NCBI GenBank assembly: GCA_023446155.1
Contig: JAEXIT010000004.1
Span: 186,001-250,000 of the forward strand
Source of the DNA: Bacteroidota bacterium
GTDB lineage: Bacteria > Bacteroidota > Bacteroidia > Flavobacteriales > Flavobacteriaceae
Reading direction: 5' to 3'
Length of the DNA stretch: 64,000 nucleotides
A program made the translations under genes and the position numbers. Shown here one piece after another: positions 26,525 through 36,652 of the stretch (the first letter of the stretch is position 1; each line of letters starts with the position of its first letter). The notes below the pieces were generated by a model. It saw only the letters and a program-made list of their open reading frames with translations, had not been told where the DNA came from and did no database searches.

Positions 26525-27415
26525 TTACTCGGTCATCCATTTCACCAGACTACCTTGTTCTACGATATTCCAGGAATGTGGATGTCGTTCGCCATTTGCG
26601 CGGTAGCCACGGTTTTGAGTAGCAATATACTCGGTTTGCGTACTACCCAATTCTCGTAAGGTTTTAGAAGCTTGTTCAAGCTTGTAGGCATTTAAGTCTT
26701 CGTAAGTTCTACTTTTTTGCTGCTTTTGCCATTCCAGATCCGGTTCGGAATAAAAACGGGTTTTAATGTCTTTTAAATATGCAATATTGTTGGTCGCCTT
26801 ACAGGAAACCAGATAAGGTGAGGCTTTTTTGTAGTTTTCGAAATGATCCGTAGGTTTTCCCAAGGTGTTTTCAAACAATTCCATTAAATAGCGACCTTCC
26901 GCTACGGCTATTGTATCGGCATTTCTCGCAACATCTTTTTGGGAGTCGTTATACAACGCTTCCAGGTCGATTGGAGAATCGATTACCATAATACCTTTGG
27001 GCTGAATTGCATTTTTGCTTTTGATCAGATAATTAGACAATAGCATGGTCACATTCCCACCACCGGAAAAACCACCGATGTAGAGATTGTTTGTAGCAAC
27101 ATGGTGTTGATTCAATATGGTGTTGAGTGTTTTTGCGTATTCCGTTTTTTCAGCGTCACTTAAAAAAAGCTTTAGATTGTAATTTAAAAGTAGGGTGGTG
27201 ATCCCTTGCTTTTCGATATCTTTTAGGAATTTAGCCTCGGTTTTGGTATTGGCAATATCGCAGGGATAGCATGGAAATAATACTAAAACAGCTTTTTGCG
27301 GACTGGCAATTTTTAGTTCGTACTCTTTTCCTGTGATCACTTTTACAGGTTCTTTTTTGGGAGTACAAGCAACGAAGAGAATTGCAGTGAAGAGAAAGAG
27401 GATGCCTTTTTTCAT
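26525..27415 (-). CDS. Alpha/beta-hydrolase-like lipoprotein
   Basis: 296 residues. The signal peptide ends in the lipobox FVAC (Cys 17). The mature part starts with strand AVLVLFPCYPCD and continues to the nucleophile elbow GGFSGGG, where the Ser fits the G-x-S-x-G rule. Strand GIMVIDSPIDLE follows. A late HPHSW segment could hold the catalytic His, and the acid residue is not certain. The length and topology suit a serine esterase or peptidase-like enzyme of the alpha/beta hydrolase fold on the periplasmic or outer side of a membrane. It is monocistronic. A near-consensus TACATTCG lies upstream on the minus strand. Confidence 0.8.
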   Translation of the reverse strand: MKKGILFLFTAILFVACTPKKEPVKVITGKEYELKIASPQKAVLVLFPCYPCDIANTKTEAKFLKDIEKQGITTLLLNYNLKLFLSDAEKTEYAKTLNTILNQHHVATNNLYIGGFSGGGNVTMLLSNYLIKSKNAIQPKGIMVIDSPIDLEALYNDSQKDVARNADTIAVAEGRYLMELFENTLGKPTDHFENYKKASPYLVSCKATNNIAYLKDIKTRFYSEPDLEWQKQQKSRTYEDLNAYKLEQASKTLRELGSTQTEYIATQNRGYRANGERHPHSWNIVEQGSLVKWMTE

Positions 27416-27531
27416 CTTGATGAAATATTGAGTTGGATTACGAATGTAAGAAAATTTCCTTTTAAAGCGAAAATGCTTATTTTACTTTTTAAAGTACTTA
27501 TTCGATACTATTTCTATGGCGATTCGGTTTA

Positions 27532-27558
27532 TTGGAACGGACTGTTTTTGTAAATTTG
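27532..27558 (+). promoter_or_regulatory. Bacteroidota-type promoter of the bestrophin gene
   Basis: TTG (27532-27534), a 16-nt spacer and TAAATTTG (27551-27558) match TTG/TAnnTTTG. The bestrophin start codon is 38 bp downstream. Confidence 0.55.
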
Positions 27559-27595
27559 TAAGCTTCCGGACGACAAAAAACGCGGGGCTTATCAT

Positions 27596-28510
27596 ATGAT
27601 TATACGAAAAAGAGAACACTGGTTTAGAATGCTTTTTGTATGGCATGGTTCGGTATTACCGGGATTATTACCCCGTTTGTTGTTAATGTTGCTTTTGTCG
27701 ATAGCGGTGGTTTATTTCCACGGAACAATATTGTCGTTTAAAGTGCCGCTCAACACCGCTCCGTTGACCTTATTTGGTTTTGTATTGGCGTTGTTTTTGG
27801 GGTTTCGGAATAGTGCCAGTTACGATCGCTTCTGGGAAGGTCGAAAACTTTGGGGCGCTTTATTAAATGTGACGCGCGCACTAACACGTCAGGCGTTAAC
27901 ACTTGGGACACCAGCCGATAACAATTCGGTTTATCAATTTGTTCAACTGCTGAGTGCTTTTACATATGCTTTAAAACATCAGTTACGCCATACCGATCCC
28001 TATGCGGATCTTGAAAAGCGTTTGAATACAGCACAACTGCAAGTAGTAGCGAAGGCAAATTACAAACCGGCTATTATTTTGAATCTTTTAGGAGAGTGGA
28101 TACAAAAGGCTAAAAATTCCAACCGGATCGATTCCATTCAGCAAAGCCGTTTTGATGAGAATCTGGACAAACTGGCAGATATTTTAGGTGGATGCGAACG
28201 AATTCATGCAACTCCTATTCCATATAGTTATCGGGTATTGCTACATCGTACGGTATATTTATATTGTTTTTTACTGCCTTTTGCCCTGGTCGATAGTTTG
28301 GGATGGTTTACACCGATTATCGTAGTATTTATTGCTTATACATTTGTTGCCTTTGAAGCCATTGCCGATGAAATCGAAGAACCTTTTGGAATGGAAGCCA
28401 ACGATTTGGCACTTAATACTATGTGTCAGATGATCGATACTACCATTTTCGAACAGATTGGTGTGACGATCGAAACGCCACCCCAAACGGCAAAAAATAT
28501 AATCGATTAG
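27596..28510 (+). CDS. Bestrophin-family ion channel
   Basis: 304 residues, typical bacterial bestrophin length. The N-terminal block WFRMLFVWHGSVLPGLLPRLLLMLLLSIAVVY is followed by the family signature LGFRNSASYDRFWEGRKLWGAL. The C-terminal membrane block with LPFALVDSLGWFTPIIVVFIAYTFVAFEAIADEIEEPFG includes the usual glutamates near the pore exit. Bestrophins form pentameric anion or, in bacteria, sometimes cation channels in the inner membrane. It has its own promoter, and 294 bp without a protein gene follow it. Confidence 0.93.
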   Translation: MIIRKREHWFRMLFVWHGSVLPGLLPRLLLMLLLSIAVVYFHGTILSFKVPLNTAPLTLFGFVLALFLGFRNSASYDRFWEGRKLWGALLNVTRALTRQALTLGTPADNNSVYQFVQLLSAFTYALKHQLRHTDPYADLEKRLNTAQLQVVAKANYKPAIILNLLGEWIQKAKNSNRIDSIQQSRFDENLDKLADILGGCERIHATPIPYSYRVLLHRTVYLYCFLLPFALVDSLGWFTPIIVVFIAYTFVAFEAIADEIEEPFGMEANDLALNTMCQMIDTTIFEQIGVTIETPPQTAKNIID

Positions 28511-28768
28511 AAAAACGTTTGTTCACGGTTCGTCTTGATACTATCCCTTTTATTGGGACAATCAAAAGGAGCATGAAATTGTCGTTCGCAATAGTAAGCG
28601 AAAATTATGCTGTCTTTTCACCAATAGCGTTTTGCCGTTTCAATGGCTTTTTTATACGTTTTACCTATAAAGCCTGTACGAGATGTATGCCAAGATGTAC
28701 CTTGCGTTCAAAAAACGATAATAGTATGCGCGATAGTGATAATATATTCGAGACCGTATCGTATTTAG

Positions 28769-28776
28769 TATCTTTG
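28769..28776 (+). promoter_or_regulatory. -7 promoter element (TATCTTTG) before the second LytS gene
   Basis: TATCTTTG matches TAnnTTTG exactly and lies 29 bp before the kinase start. No clear TTG is found at the expected -33 distance. The rest of the 28511-28768 spacer shows nothing I can support. Confidence 0.5.
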
Positions 28777-28804
28777 CAAACCAAGCGTCAAATCCGATAT
28801 AACC

Positions 28805-29875
28805 ATGATAACCAGTAAAGGAAAAAGAGTATTACTGATCCTGTTTGCTTTTATAGGCTCGTATCTGATTTCCTATATGATGGATCCCTATTCGTCGTAT
28901 TGGACGGATTATTTTAAAAGACCGACGTCGGAAATTGTGGAGGAATTTGTGATTTCTATTCTTTTCTGTGCTGTTATTTCGGAACTAAGTTTGTTTCTCG
29001 ACCGTTGGTTTAACCGGAAAATGCCCTGGACAGTCGATCCGATAAAAAGACTGGTTGTACAGAGTTTGGTACAGATTCTCGGCGTACTGCTGGTGACGTT
29101 GCTCACCCATTTTCTATTCGAGTTGATTCTGGAAGAAAACAATGTGGAAGCTTCCATAAATGAAGTCAAAGGATATTGGCAATGGATCATCGCGACCGTA
29201 TTGACAGCATTGATGATCAGTGCCATAAATACCGGTAATTTTTTGATTACCAATTGGAAAATAACTGCTATGGATGCGGTTGAACATAAAATTAAAGCGG
29301 CCGAACATCGACAAGCGGCAGCCGAAGCCGAATTGCAGGCACTTAAATTACAATTGGATCCGCATTTTGTATTTAATAACCTCAGCGTACTTTCGGAGCT
29401 GATCCTCGAAAACCAGCAATTGGGATATGAATATGCCGAAAACCTGTCGAAAGTGTACCGCTATTTACTAGTCAATTCCCGAAAAAAGCTCATCTCATTA
29501 GGAGAAGAATTAAAATTTCTAAATGCCTATTTGTTTCTCATCGAAAAGAGAATGGGACAAGGCGTATCGTTTGAAATTACCGTGCATCAGGAACACCTGC
29601 GCTTGCAGATTCCACCGTTGACCTTGCAATTACTAATTGAAAATGCCCTGAAGCACAATCGGACAACAAAAGAGAGTCCGCTGCAAATAACGATACAATC
29701 CGACGAAGCCTATCTGACGGTTTCCAATACGCTATTACCGCTCGTGTCTAAAGCCGATTCGGCTGGTATAGGACTTACGAATATCCTGAGTCGTTATGCT
29801 TTGTTATCCGTCAAAAAACCGATTATTAAAGAAGATGAATCGTTATTCACCGTTAAAGTACCCTTGCTATCATGA
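28805..29875 (+). CDS. LytS-like sensor histidine kinase of the RND locus
   Basis: 356 residues. Four membrane helices occupy the N-terminal 150 residues (about 8-27, 48-66, 85-109 and 126-148). A helical linker rich in Ala/Glu (AAEHRQAAAEAELQALKLQ) runs into the His_kinase motif LDPHFVFNNLSVLSEL (His 187). The ATPase N box is LLIENALKHN and the G box SAGIGLTNILSRYALL. It overlaps the next gene by 4 bp (ATGA), so kinase and regulator are translationally coupled. Its position ahead of an RND efflux operon suggests it controls that operon, which is inference. Confidence 0.93.
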   Translation: MITSKGKRVLLILFAFIGSYLISYMMDPYSSYWTDYFKRPTSEIVEEFVISILFCAVISELSLFLDRWFNRKMPWTVDPIKRLVVQSLVQILGVLLVTLLTHFLFELILEENNVEASINEVKGYWQWIIATVLTALMISAINTGNFLITNWKITAMDAVEHKIKAAEHRQAAAEAELQALKLQLDPHFVFNNLSVLSELILENQQLGYEYAENLSKVYRYLLVNSRKKLISLGEELKFLNAYLFLIEKRMGQGVSFEITVHQEHLRLQIPPLTLQLLIENALKHNRTTKESPLQITIQSDEAYLTVSNTLLPLVSKADSAGIGLTNILSRYALLSVKKPIIKEDESLFTVKVPLLS

Positions 29876-30636
29876 AAATAAAAAAAATAGTAATCATTGA
29901 AGATGAAAAACCAAATGCAGATCGGTTAAAAAGGCTATTACTGGATATACGCCCCGGTGTGGAAATCCTGGCGATTCTGGATAGCGTAAAAGAATCGGTA
30001 GCCTGGTTGGCATTACATGAGAAACCGGATATTATCATGATGGACGTACGCCTGGCAGATGGATTGAGTTTTGAAATATTCAATCATATTGAAGTAAAAT
30101 GCCCGGTAATTTTTACAACGGCCTACGATGAATACGCGGTACGTGCCTTTAAATATAATAGTATCGATTACCTGCTAAAACCAATCGAAAAAGAAGAACT
30201 GGAAACCGCTCTAAACCGCTACGAACTACTCATGCGGGAAGTACAGACACTAAACCCTATCATCGAAAATCTGCTCACTCAAATACAACCAAAAGAATTC
30301 CGAAACCGTTTCTTATTGCCGTATCGGGATGGCTACAAAACCGTAATGGTGAGCGAGATTGCTTTCTTTTTTTCGGAATTGAATACCACTCAGGCGCATC
30401 TTTTTAACGGCGATTTTGAAATCGTAACCCAACCGCTGGAAAAATTGGAACAGCAACTGGATCCGAAACACTTTTTTAGAGCCAACAGACAGTATATTAT
30501 CAATATGGATTCGGTGGCACAGGTTCAAAACTATTTTAACGGAAAACTAAAAATTGTCCTTAAAAAATACCCGGATCGCGAAGTAATCATCAGCCGTGAA
30601 AAGGCCCCGCAATTTAAAAACTGGATGGACTACTAG
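29872..30636 (+). CDS. LytTR-type response regulator of the RND locus
   Basis: 254 residues. Receiver domain 1-120 has phospho-acceptor D58 in MMDVRLADG, acidic pocket IIEDEKP and LLKPIEK. The LytTR domain (about 148-250) contains RFLLPYRDGYKTVMVSEIAFFFSE and the conserved FFRANRQYIINMDSV. Coupled by a 4-bp overlap to the kinase gene. The following adaptor gene starts 179 bp downstream, leaving room for a regulated promoter. That region is AT-rich with TTC/GAA-containing short repeats, but I could not define a LytTR site. Confidence 0.93.
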   Translation: MKIKKIVIIEDEKPNADRLKRLLLDIRPGVEILAILDSVKESVAWLALHEKPDIIMMDVRLADGLSFEIFNHIEVKCPVIFTTAYDEYAVRAFKYNSIDYLLKPIEKEELETALNRYELLMREVQTLNPIIENLLTQIQPKEFRNRFLLPYRDGYKTVMVSEIAFFFSELNTTQAHLFNGDFEIVTQPLEKLEQQLDPKHFFRANRQYIINMDSVAQVQNYFNGKLKIVLKKYPDREVIISREKAPQFKNWMDY

Positions 30637-30814
30637 TCGATCAAAACAAGTAATATAACAAGCTGCATCTGCTTTTTTTTAAAACAGGCATTCGATTCAA
30701 TTCCCTTTAAAAACGGTTCACCGGCAAATTTTTCCGCTTCGTTCACATTAAAAAAAATCTTCTTTAGAACTGGTTTTTCTTTGTGTCAAATTCTCAAAAT
30801 AATTTCGATACAAT

Positions 30815-31951
30815 ATGGAAAAACAAATAACAAAATGGCTTCCAACCGGAAAGGTTGTGTCTCTTTTTTCAGTACTGCTGCTGTTGGCGTCCTGTGGTGG
30901 AAAAGGTGAAGAAGGTATGGACGGAATGGCTCCGCTGGAAACCGATTTTATCCAACTAACAGCCGGAGAAGCGAACGTTACCAATACCTATCCCGGTAGT
31001 ATAGAGGGAAGTGTAAACGTTGATATAAAAGCGCAGGTAAGCGGCTACCTGGAGGCTGTCTATGTTAAGGAAGGCGATTATGTTCAAAAGGGACAAAATT
31101 TATTCCGGATAAAAGATGAGGTATTTCAGGAGCAGGTTGCCAATAGCGATGCCGGACTTAAAGCGGCATTGGCGGCTCAGACATCGGCTAAAATCGAAAT
31201 GGAAAAACTAAAACCGCTGGTTGACGAAAAAGTGGTTTCGGAGATTCAGCTTAAAGAAGCACAAGCCCGGTATAGTGCTGCAACTGCTCAGGTAGCTCAG
31301 GCAAAAGCGGCTTTGGGTTCTTCAAAAATCAATGCCGATTTTACACTGATCAAAGCACCGGTAAGCGGTTTTATAAGCCGTATTCCAAACCGAATCGGAA
31401 ATCTGGTGACACCATCCGATGCGACACCATTAACTACCTTGTCGGAAATCAATACCGTTAGTGTTTACTTTTCGATGAGTGAATCCGATTATATCGCCTA
31501 TAAAAAAGAGGCGCATGCCAAGGAAAGTGTGACACTGATATTGGCTGATGGATCGACTTACGAACACAAAGGGAAACTGGAAACCGCCAGTGGTAACATC
31601 GACCGTACTACCGGTAGTATGCCAATGAAAGCCCTGTTTGTCAATCCGGATAAACTTTTGCGTTCCGGCGGAACAGGACGTGTGGTTATTGATCATGCAC
31701 AAAACAAGGTGATACAGATTCCCCGTACCAGTGTAAAAGATATTCAAGACAAATTTTTTGTATTCAAACTGGCCGACAGTAATAAGGTTGCGATGGTGCC
31801 AATCCGGATTTCGGGTAATTCCGTTGACTCTTTTTTGGTGAAATCGGGAGTAGAACAGGGCGATAAAATTGCCATCAACCGGATTGATGTCTTAACTGAG
31901 GGGATGATGGTTGTTCCTAAAATCAAAAAATCAAGCAACACGAGTAAATAA
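30815..31951 (+). CDS. RND efflux periplasmic adaptor (AcrA/MexA-like), lipoprotein
   Basis: 378 residues. The signal peptide ends with lipobox LASC (Cys 27). Domains in order: barrel/lipoyl half (VDIKAQVSGYLEAVYVKEGDYVQKGQNLFRI), alpha hairpin (about 100-170, AAQTSAKIEMEKLKPLVDEKVVSEIQL...), second lipoyl half (FTLIKAPVSGFISRIPNRIGNLV), beta barrel (TVSVYFSMSESDYIAYKK) and membrane-proximal domain. This is the membrane-fusion protein of a hydrophobe/amphiphile efflux pump. It is first in a three-gene operon with the pump (20-bp gap) and outer-membrane channel. Confidence 0.94.
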   Translation: MEKQITKWLPTGKVVSLFSVLLLLASCGGKGEEGMDGMAPLETDFIQLTAGEANVTNTYPGSIEGSVNVDIKAQVSGYLEAVYVKEGDYVQKGQNLFRIKDEVFQEQVANSDAGLKAALAAQTSAKIEMEKLKPLVDEKVVSEIQLKEAQARYSAATAQVAQAKAALGSSKINADFTLIKAPVSGFISRIPNRIGNLVTPSDATPLTTLSEINTVSVYFSMSESDYIAYKKEAHAKESVTLILADGSTYEHKGKLETASGNIDRTTGSMPMKALFVNPDKLLRSGGTGRVVIDHAQNKVIQIPRTSVKDIQDKFFVFKLADSNKVAMVPIRISGNSVDSFLVKSGVEQGDKIAINRIDVLTEGMMVVPKIKKSSNTSK

Positions 31952-31971
31952 TCGGATTTAAAAAATAGATC

Positions 31972-34900
31972 ATGTTACAAAAAATAATAGACAGACCGGT
32001 ACTGGCTACGGTAATTTCCATCGTTATTGTCATATTAGGTGTCATGGGGCTTTCGCGACTTTCGGTGACGCGATTCCCGGATATTTCGCCACCAACTGTT
32101 ACGGTTTCCGGTTCTTATCCGGGAGGTAACAGCCAAACGGTAATCCGTTCGGTAGTTACGCCGTTGGAAGAACAAATCAATGGCGTAGAAGACATGCAGT
32201 ATATCAAATCGACTGCCAGTAACGACGGAAGTTTTTCGATTTCGATAATCTTTAAACAAGGGACAAATCCCGATCAGGCAGCTGTAAATGTTCAAAATCG
32301 GGTACAACAGGCGACACCCATTCTGCCCGCTGAAGTGGTGCGAATGGGACTGACGACTTCCAAACAGCAGAATAGTATGATCATGATCTTCAACCTCTTT
32401 GCGGAAGACAATGAAAAATACGACGAAACCTTTTTGCAGAATTATGCGAACATCAACCTGATTCCGCAAATGAAAAGGGTTCCGGGTGTGGGGCAAACTC
32501 AGATATTCGGAAGTAAGGAATATTCCATGCGGGTTTGGTTGGATCCGCGTAAAATGGCCGGATACGGATTGGAACCTGCCGATGTAACGGCTGCAATTGC
32601 CGATCAGAGTCTCGAATCGGCTCCCGGAAAGTTGGGTGAAGAATCCGATGCCGTACTGGAATATGTAATGCGTTATAAAGGAAAGAAAAACGTGCCGGAA
32701 GATTACGACAATATCGTTGTTAAAAATAACGGAACGAACCTGATACGCCTCAAAGATATTGCCCGTGTCGAATTCGGCTCCATATCGTATGGCGGAAATA
32801 ATAGCTCCAACAGCCGAAATGCCGTAACGATTGCGATCATTCAAACCACAGGATCGAATGCCAATGCCATCGAAATAGGGATTGATAAAGAACTGGAGAA
32901 ACTGTCCAAATCGTTTCCGCCGGGTATTAAATATGCGAAGATAATGAGTACCAAAGAAAAACTGGATGCCGCCACCGGTCAGGTGAAATCAACCCTGATC
33001 GAAGCGTTCTTATTGGTTTTTGTGGTTGTATTTCTTTTCCTGCAGGATTTTCGTTCCACTTTAATACCGGCGATTGCAGTTCCGGTAGCAATTATAGGGA
33101 CCTTTTTCTTCCTGTTGGTTTTTGGTTTTACGATTAATGTATTGACGCTTTTTGCTTTGGTATTAGCAATTGGTATTGTAGTCGATGATGCGATTGTGGT
33201 GGTCGAAGCGGTGCATAGTAAGATGGAAGGAAGTTCGATGACCGGAAAAGAGGCGACGCACAGTGCGATGAGCGAAATCACTGGAGCTGTTATTTCGATT
33301 ACCCTTGTGATGTCGGCCGTATTTATTCCGATTGGATTTATGCAGGGATCGGCGGGGATTTTCTACAAGCAGTTCGCCTATACACTGGCGATCGCGATTA
33401 TTATTTCGGCTGTCAATGCCTTAACACTAACGCCGGCACTTTGTGCACTTTTATTAAAAAATACGCATGCCGGAACACATGAAGGCGAAGAAGAACATAA
33501 AAAAGACGGATTCGGACCACGTTTCTTTACCGCCTTTAATGCCGGATTTTCGAATCTAACCGGACGTTATATAAAAACGATCAGCTTTTTGGCGCGTCGG
33601 AAATGGTTGGCAGCGGGTGCTATTATCGCCTTGTTTGCCGTAGCAACCTGGTCGATTACCAGTACGCCCAAAAGTTTTGTACCGATGGAAGACGATGGGA
33701 TGTTTATGTATTCCCTTGCCATGCCACCGGGTACGGGATTAGGGCCAACAACAGAAGTGATCAAAAAAATTGACACCCTGCTTTCGCAGATAGAAGCCGT
33801 AGAAGACAATACCGCGATTACCGGTTTTAATATATTAAGTAATAGTTCCGGACCGTCTTATGGAGTAGGGTTTGTAAAGTTTAAACCCGTTGAACAACGC
33901 GGGGCCGTTAAGGATATCGATGCCCTGATGGGGATTGTCAACGAAAAACTAAGCCATGTCAAAGAAGGGACATTAATGGCCATGCGATTACCGCCGGTAG
34001 ATGGTTATGGAATGACGAGTGGGGCGGAAATCGTACTTCAGGACCGAATGGCCAGAGGACCGGAGGCATTAAAAGCCAAGACTGATGAAGTAATCGGACA
34101 GTTGATGCAGGTTCCCGGTGTTCAGTTTGCGTATACGACCTTCCGTGCCGATTATCCGCAGTTGGAATTAAAAGTCGATGAAGATAAAGCCAAACAACTG
34201 GGCGTAAGCGTAAGCGGTATGTTAAATGTAATCCAATCGTATTTTTCCGGAGATCAGTCGCTGAATTTCTCCCGATTTGGAAAGTTTTATCGTGTAAACA
34301 TCAAAGCCGACGGGGTGTTCCGAATGGACGAGCAGGCTTTTAATGAGATTTTCGTCCGTAATAATCAGGGACAAATGGTACCGGTAAAAACGATGGTAAC
34401 ACTGGAAAAAGTTTACGGACCGGAATCGGTGAGTCGCTATAATCTTTACAATGCCGTAACGATTAACGTGAATGCCGTACCGGGTGTGAGTAACGGGGAA
34501 CTGATGACACGTATGGAGCATGTACTCAATAAATTGCCATCGGATTACAGTTATGAATGGACCGGTTTAAGTTTGGAAGAAAATGAAGCCGGAAATCAAA
34601 CGATGATGATTCTGGGACTTTGTTTGTTGTTTGTGTATTTCCTTTTGGCGGCACAATATGAAAGTTACCTGTTGCCATTGGCGGTATTGTTATCGATTCC
34701 TACCGGTATTCTGGGGGCTTATCTGGGAATTAAAGCCATCGGACTGGATAATAATATTTACGTACAGGTTGGACTTATTATGCTTATCGGATTATTGGCC
34801 AAAAATGCAATTCTTATCGTGGAGTTTGCCGTACAACGCAGAAGAAGCGGATTGTCCATCCGGGAATCGGCTTTTGAAGGCGCCCGTGCCCGACTACGAC

Positions 34901-35124
34901 CTATTATTATGACCTCGCTGGCATTTATTGTGGGGATGATACCGCTAATGTTGGCTACCGGTGGTACGGCTACCGGAAATCGTTCGATTAGTACCAGTGC
35001 CGCGATGGGAATGCTAAGTGGAGTGGTGCTGGGTGTTTTTGTGATCCCGTTATTATACATGCTGTTTCAATATCTGCAGGAACAAATCTCCGGACCAAAA
35101 CAGGATTTCGATAGAATTAAATAA
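31972..35124 (+). CDS. RND multidrug efflux permease (AcrB/HAE1 type)
   Basis: 1050 residues, the usual AcrB length. TM1 is at residues about 10-28. The porter/docking loops follow: FPDISPPTVTVSGSYPGGNS and the GVGQTQIFGSKEYSMRVWLDP element. TM4 carries the proton-relay pair D405-D406 in AIGIVVDDAIVVVE, which marks the HAE1 (drug) class rather than the metal class at 6135. The second half repeats the layout and ends with GLIMLIGLLAKNAILIVEFA and the typical R-L-R-P-I-x-M-T element. It exports amphiphilic drugs, bile salts, detergents or similar compounds using the proton gradient. The substrate is not specified by sequence. Confidence 0.96.
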   Translation: MLQKIIDRPVLATVISIVIVILGVMGLSRLSVTRFPDISPPTVTVSGSYPGGNSQTVIRSVVTPLEEQINGVEDMQYIKSTASNDGSFSISIIFKQGTNPDQAAVNVQNRVQQATPILPAEVVRMGLTTSKQQNSMIMIFNLFAEDNEKYDETFLQNYANINLIPQMKRVPGVGQTQIFGSKEYSMRVWLDPRKMAGYGLEPADVTAAIADQSLESAPGKLGEESDAVLEYVMRYKGKKNVPEDYDNIVVKNNGTNLIRLKDIARVEFGSISYGGNNSSNSRNAVTIAIIQTTGSNANAIEIGIDKELEKLSKSFPPGIKYAKIMSTKEKLDAATGQVKSTLIEAFLLVFVVVFLFLQDFRSTLIPAIAVPVAIIGTFFFLLVFGFTINVLTLFALVLAIGIVVDDAIVVVEAVHSKMEGSSMTGKEATHSAMSEITGAVISITLVMSAVFIPIGFMQGSAGIFYKQFAYTLAIAIIISAVNALTLTPALCALLLKNTHAGTHEGEEEHKKDGFGPRFFTAFNAGFSNLTGRYIKTISFLARRKWLAAGAIIALFAVATWSITSTPKSFVPMEDDGMFMYSLAMPPGTGLGPTTEVIKKIDTLLSQIEAVEDNTAITGFNILSNSSGPSYGVGFVKFKPVEQRGAVKDIDALMGIVNEKLSHVKEGTLMAMRLPPVDGYGMTSGAEIVLQDRMARGPEALKAKTDEVIGQLMQVPGVQFAYTTFRADYPQLELKVDEDKAKQLGVSVSGMLNVIQSYFSGDQSLNFSRFGKFYRVNIKADGVFRMDEQAFNEIFVRNNQGQMVPVKTMVTLEKVYGPESVSRYNLYNAVTINVNAVPGVSNGELMTRMEHVLNKLPSDYSYEWTGLSLEENEAGNQTMMILGLCLLFVYFLLAAQYESYLLPLAVLLSIPTGILGAYLGIKAIGLDNNIYVQVGLIMLIGLLAKNAILIVEFAVQRRRSGLSIRESAFEGARARLRPIIMTSLAFIVGMIPLMLATGGTATGNRSISTSAAMGMLSGVVLGVFVIPLLYMLFQYLQEQISGPKQDFDRIK

Positions 35125-35133
35125 AAAAGAAAA

Positions 35134-36552
35134 ATGACAAACGTATTTAATATAAAAAAACTGATTCCGGGAGTTCTGGTACTGTTGCTGGTTTCCTCCT
35201 GTGTGGTTGGAAAGAAATACAAACAGCCAGCGCTCGATTTGCCCGAAAAATACCGTACGGAATTACAGCTCACCGCCGATACGGTTCAGCTTCCCTGGAG
35301 AACCTTTTTTAAGGACAAACAATTGATCACACTGATCGAAAAGGCCTTGCAAAAAAACAATGAAATAGCAGTTGCTTTAAAGACTGTCGAACAATTGAAT
35401 CTGGCTTTTAAACAGGCAAAACTGGAATGGTTGCCTACACTCGAGTTAAGCGGAAGCGCCAACCGAGCGTGGCAGTCTAAAAACAGTATGAATGGCTCGC
35501 TGATGGGACAGTTTGTAAGTACGCCTTATATCGATGATTATACTTCCAGCCTACGTTTGAATTGGGAAATGGACATCTGGGGCAAAACGTCGATGATGAA
35601 AGCCGCAACCCGTGCCGATTATTTTGCGCAAAAGGAAAACGTAGCGGCTTTAAAAACCCGGATCATTGTTCAGGTGGCTCAGGCCTATTATAACCTGGTG
35701 GCTTTAGACGAGCAGGTAAAGATCGCAACAGCGAATATCGAATTGAGCGACCGAACGTTACAAATCATGCGACTGCAATATAATGCGGGACAAATTAATT
35801 CGCTGGGTGTACAACAAGCCGAAGCACAAAAGAAAACGGCCGAAATGTTGCTACCATTGGCATTGCAAAATAGCGCCGTACAGGAAAATGCCCTGAGTAT
35901 ATTATGTGGTGCATATCCGGATCGTATTGCCAGAGCCGAAAGCTTGAAAAAAGTACTTCCGGAAGATCTTGCCACAACCGGAGTTCCGGCCGCCTTGTTA
36001 AGTCGGAGACCGGATGTAAAGGCCGCCGAATATGCCGTGATGGTAGCAAATGCCAAAGCTGGTCTTGCCAATGCAGCCATGTATCCCAGTTTGAGTCTTG
36101 TACCGCAAATAGGAACGAATGCGATGCAATTTAAAGATTGGTTTGACTTACCGGGATCGGTTACTAAAAATATTGCGGCGAATCTTACGCAGCCGTTGTT
36201 TCAGAAAAAGATGCTGCGAACGGCCTATAAAACGGCACTGATCGAACACGATAAGGCGGCGATTCAATTCAAACAAACGGTTCTCCAGGCTGTAGGTGAG
36301 GTTTCCGATGCAATGGCCCGATCGAAAGGAGCATCACAACGATTGGTATTAGCGGAAGAAAAAGGAATGGCATTAAACAAAGCGACTAATGACGCAATGA
36401 AGTTGTACGCAAATGGTATGGCGAATTATCTGGAAGTGATTACCGCGCAAAATAACAAGTTGCAAAATGATCTGGAAACGATTGCCATCCATCTGGAAAA
36501 ATACAATGCCACAACCGATCTGTATCGGGCTTTAGGCGGTGGTGTGGAATAA
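35134..36552 (+). CDS. RND efflux outer-membrane factor (OprM/NodT-type), lipoprotein
   Basis: 472 residues. The signal peptide ends with LVSSC (Cys 23), the usual lipidated OprM/NodT start, followed by VGKKYKQPALDLPEKYR. Two OEP repeats are visible, each with long helices (RADYFAQKENVAALKTRIIVQVAQAYYNLVAL; KTALIEHDKAAIQFKQTVLQAVGEVSDAM) and strands. The motif LLSRRPDVKAAEYAV at the start of the second repeat is conserved in the family. It forms the outer-membrane duct of the efflux pump encoded 9 bp upstream. A terminator follows at 36653. Confidence 0.94.
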   Translation: MTNVFNIKKLIPGVLVLLLVSSCVVGKKYKQPALDLPEKYRTELQLTADTVQLPWRTFFKDKQLITLIEKALQKNNEIAVALKTVEQLNLAFKQAKLEWLPTLELSGSANRAWQSKNSMNGSLMGQFVSTPYIDDYTSSLRLNWEMDIWGKTSMMKAATRADYFAQKENVAALKTRIIVQVAQAYYNLVALDEQVKIATANIELSDRTLQIMRLQYNAGQINSLGVQQAEAQKKTAEMLLPLALQNSAVQENALSILCGAYPDRIARAESLKKVLPEDLATTGVPAALLSRRPDVKAAEYAVMVANAKAGLANAAMYPSLSLVPQIGTNAMQFKDWFDLPGSVTKNIAANLTQPLFQKKMLRTAYKTALIEHDKAAIQFKQTVLQAVGEVSDAMARSKGASQRLVLAEEKGMALNKATNDAMKLYANGMANYLEVITAQNNKLQNDLETIAIHLEKYNATTDLYRALGGGVE

Positions 36553-36652
36553 TCAATTCAAGAGCAATAAAAAATACATAGGGGATGGAAAAATAAGTTT
36601 GTTTTTTTGATTGATTTTTATTGGGAATGAAGTGATGATTATTCCCGTCTGA

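Noticed and set aside
28423..28818. A 131-codon + strand frame overlapping the bestrophin 3' end and the second LytS start
   Set aside because: It overlaps two well-supported genes in other frames, has no family features and runs through the probable promoter of the kinase gene.
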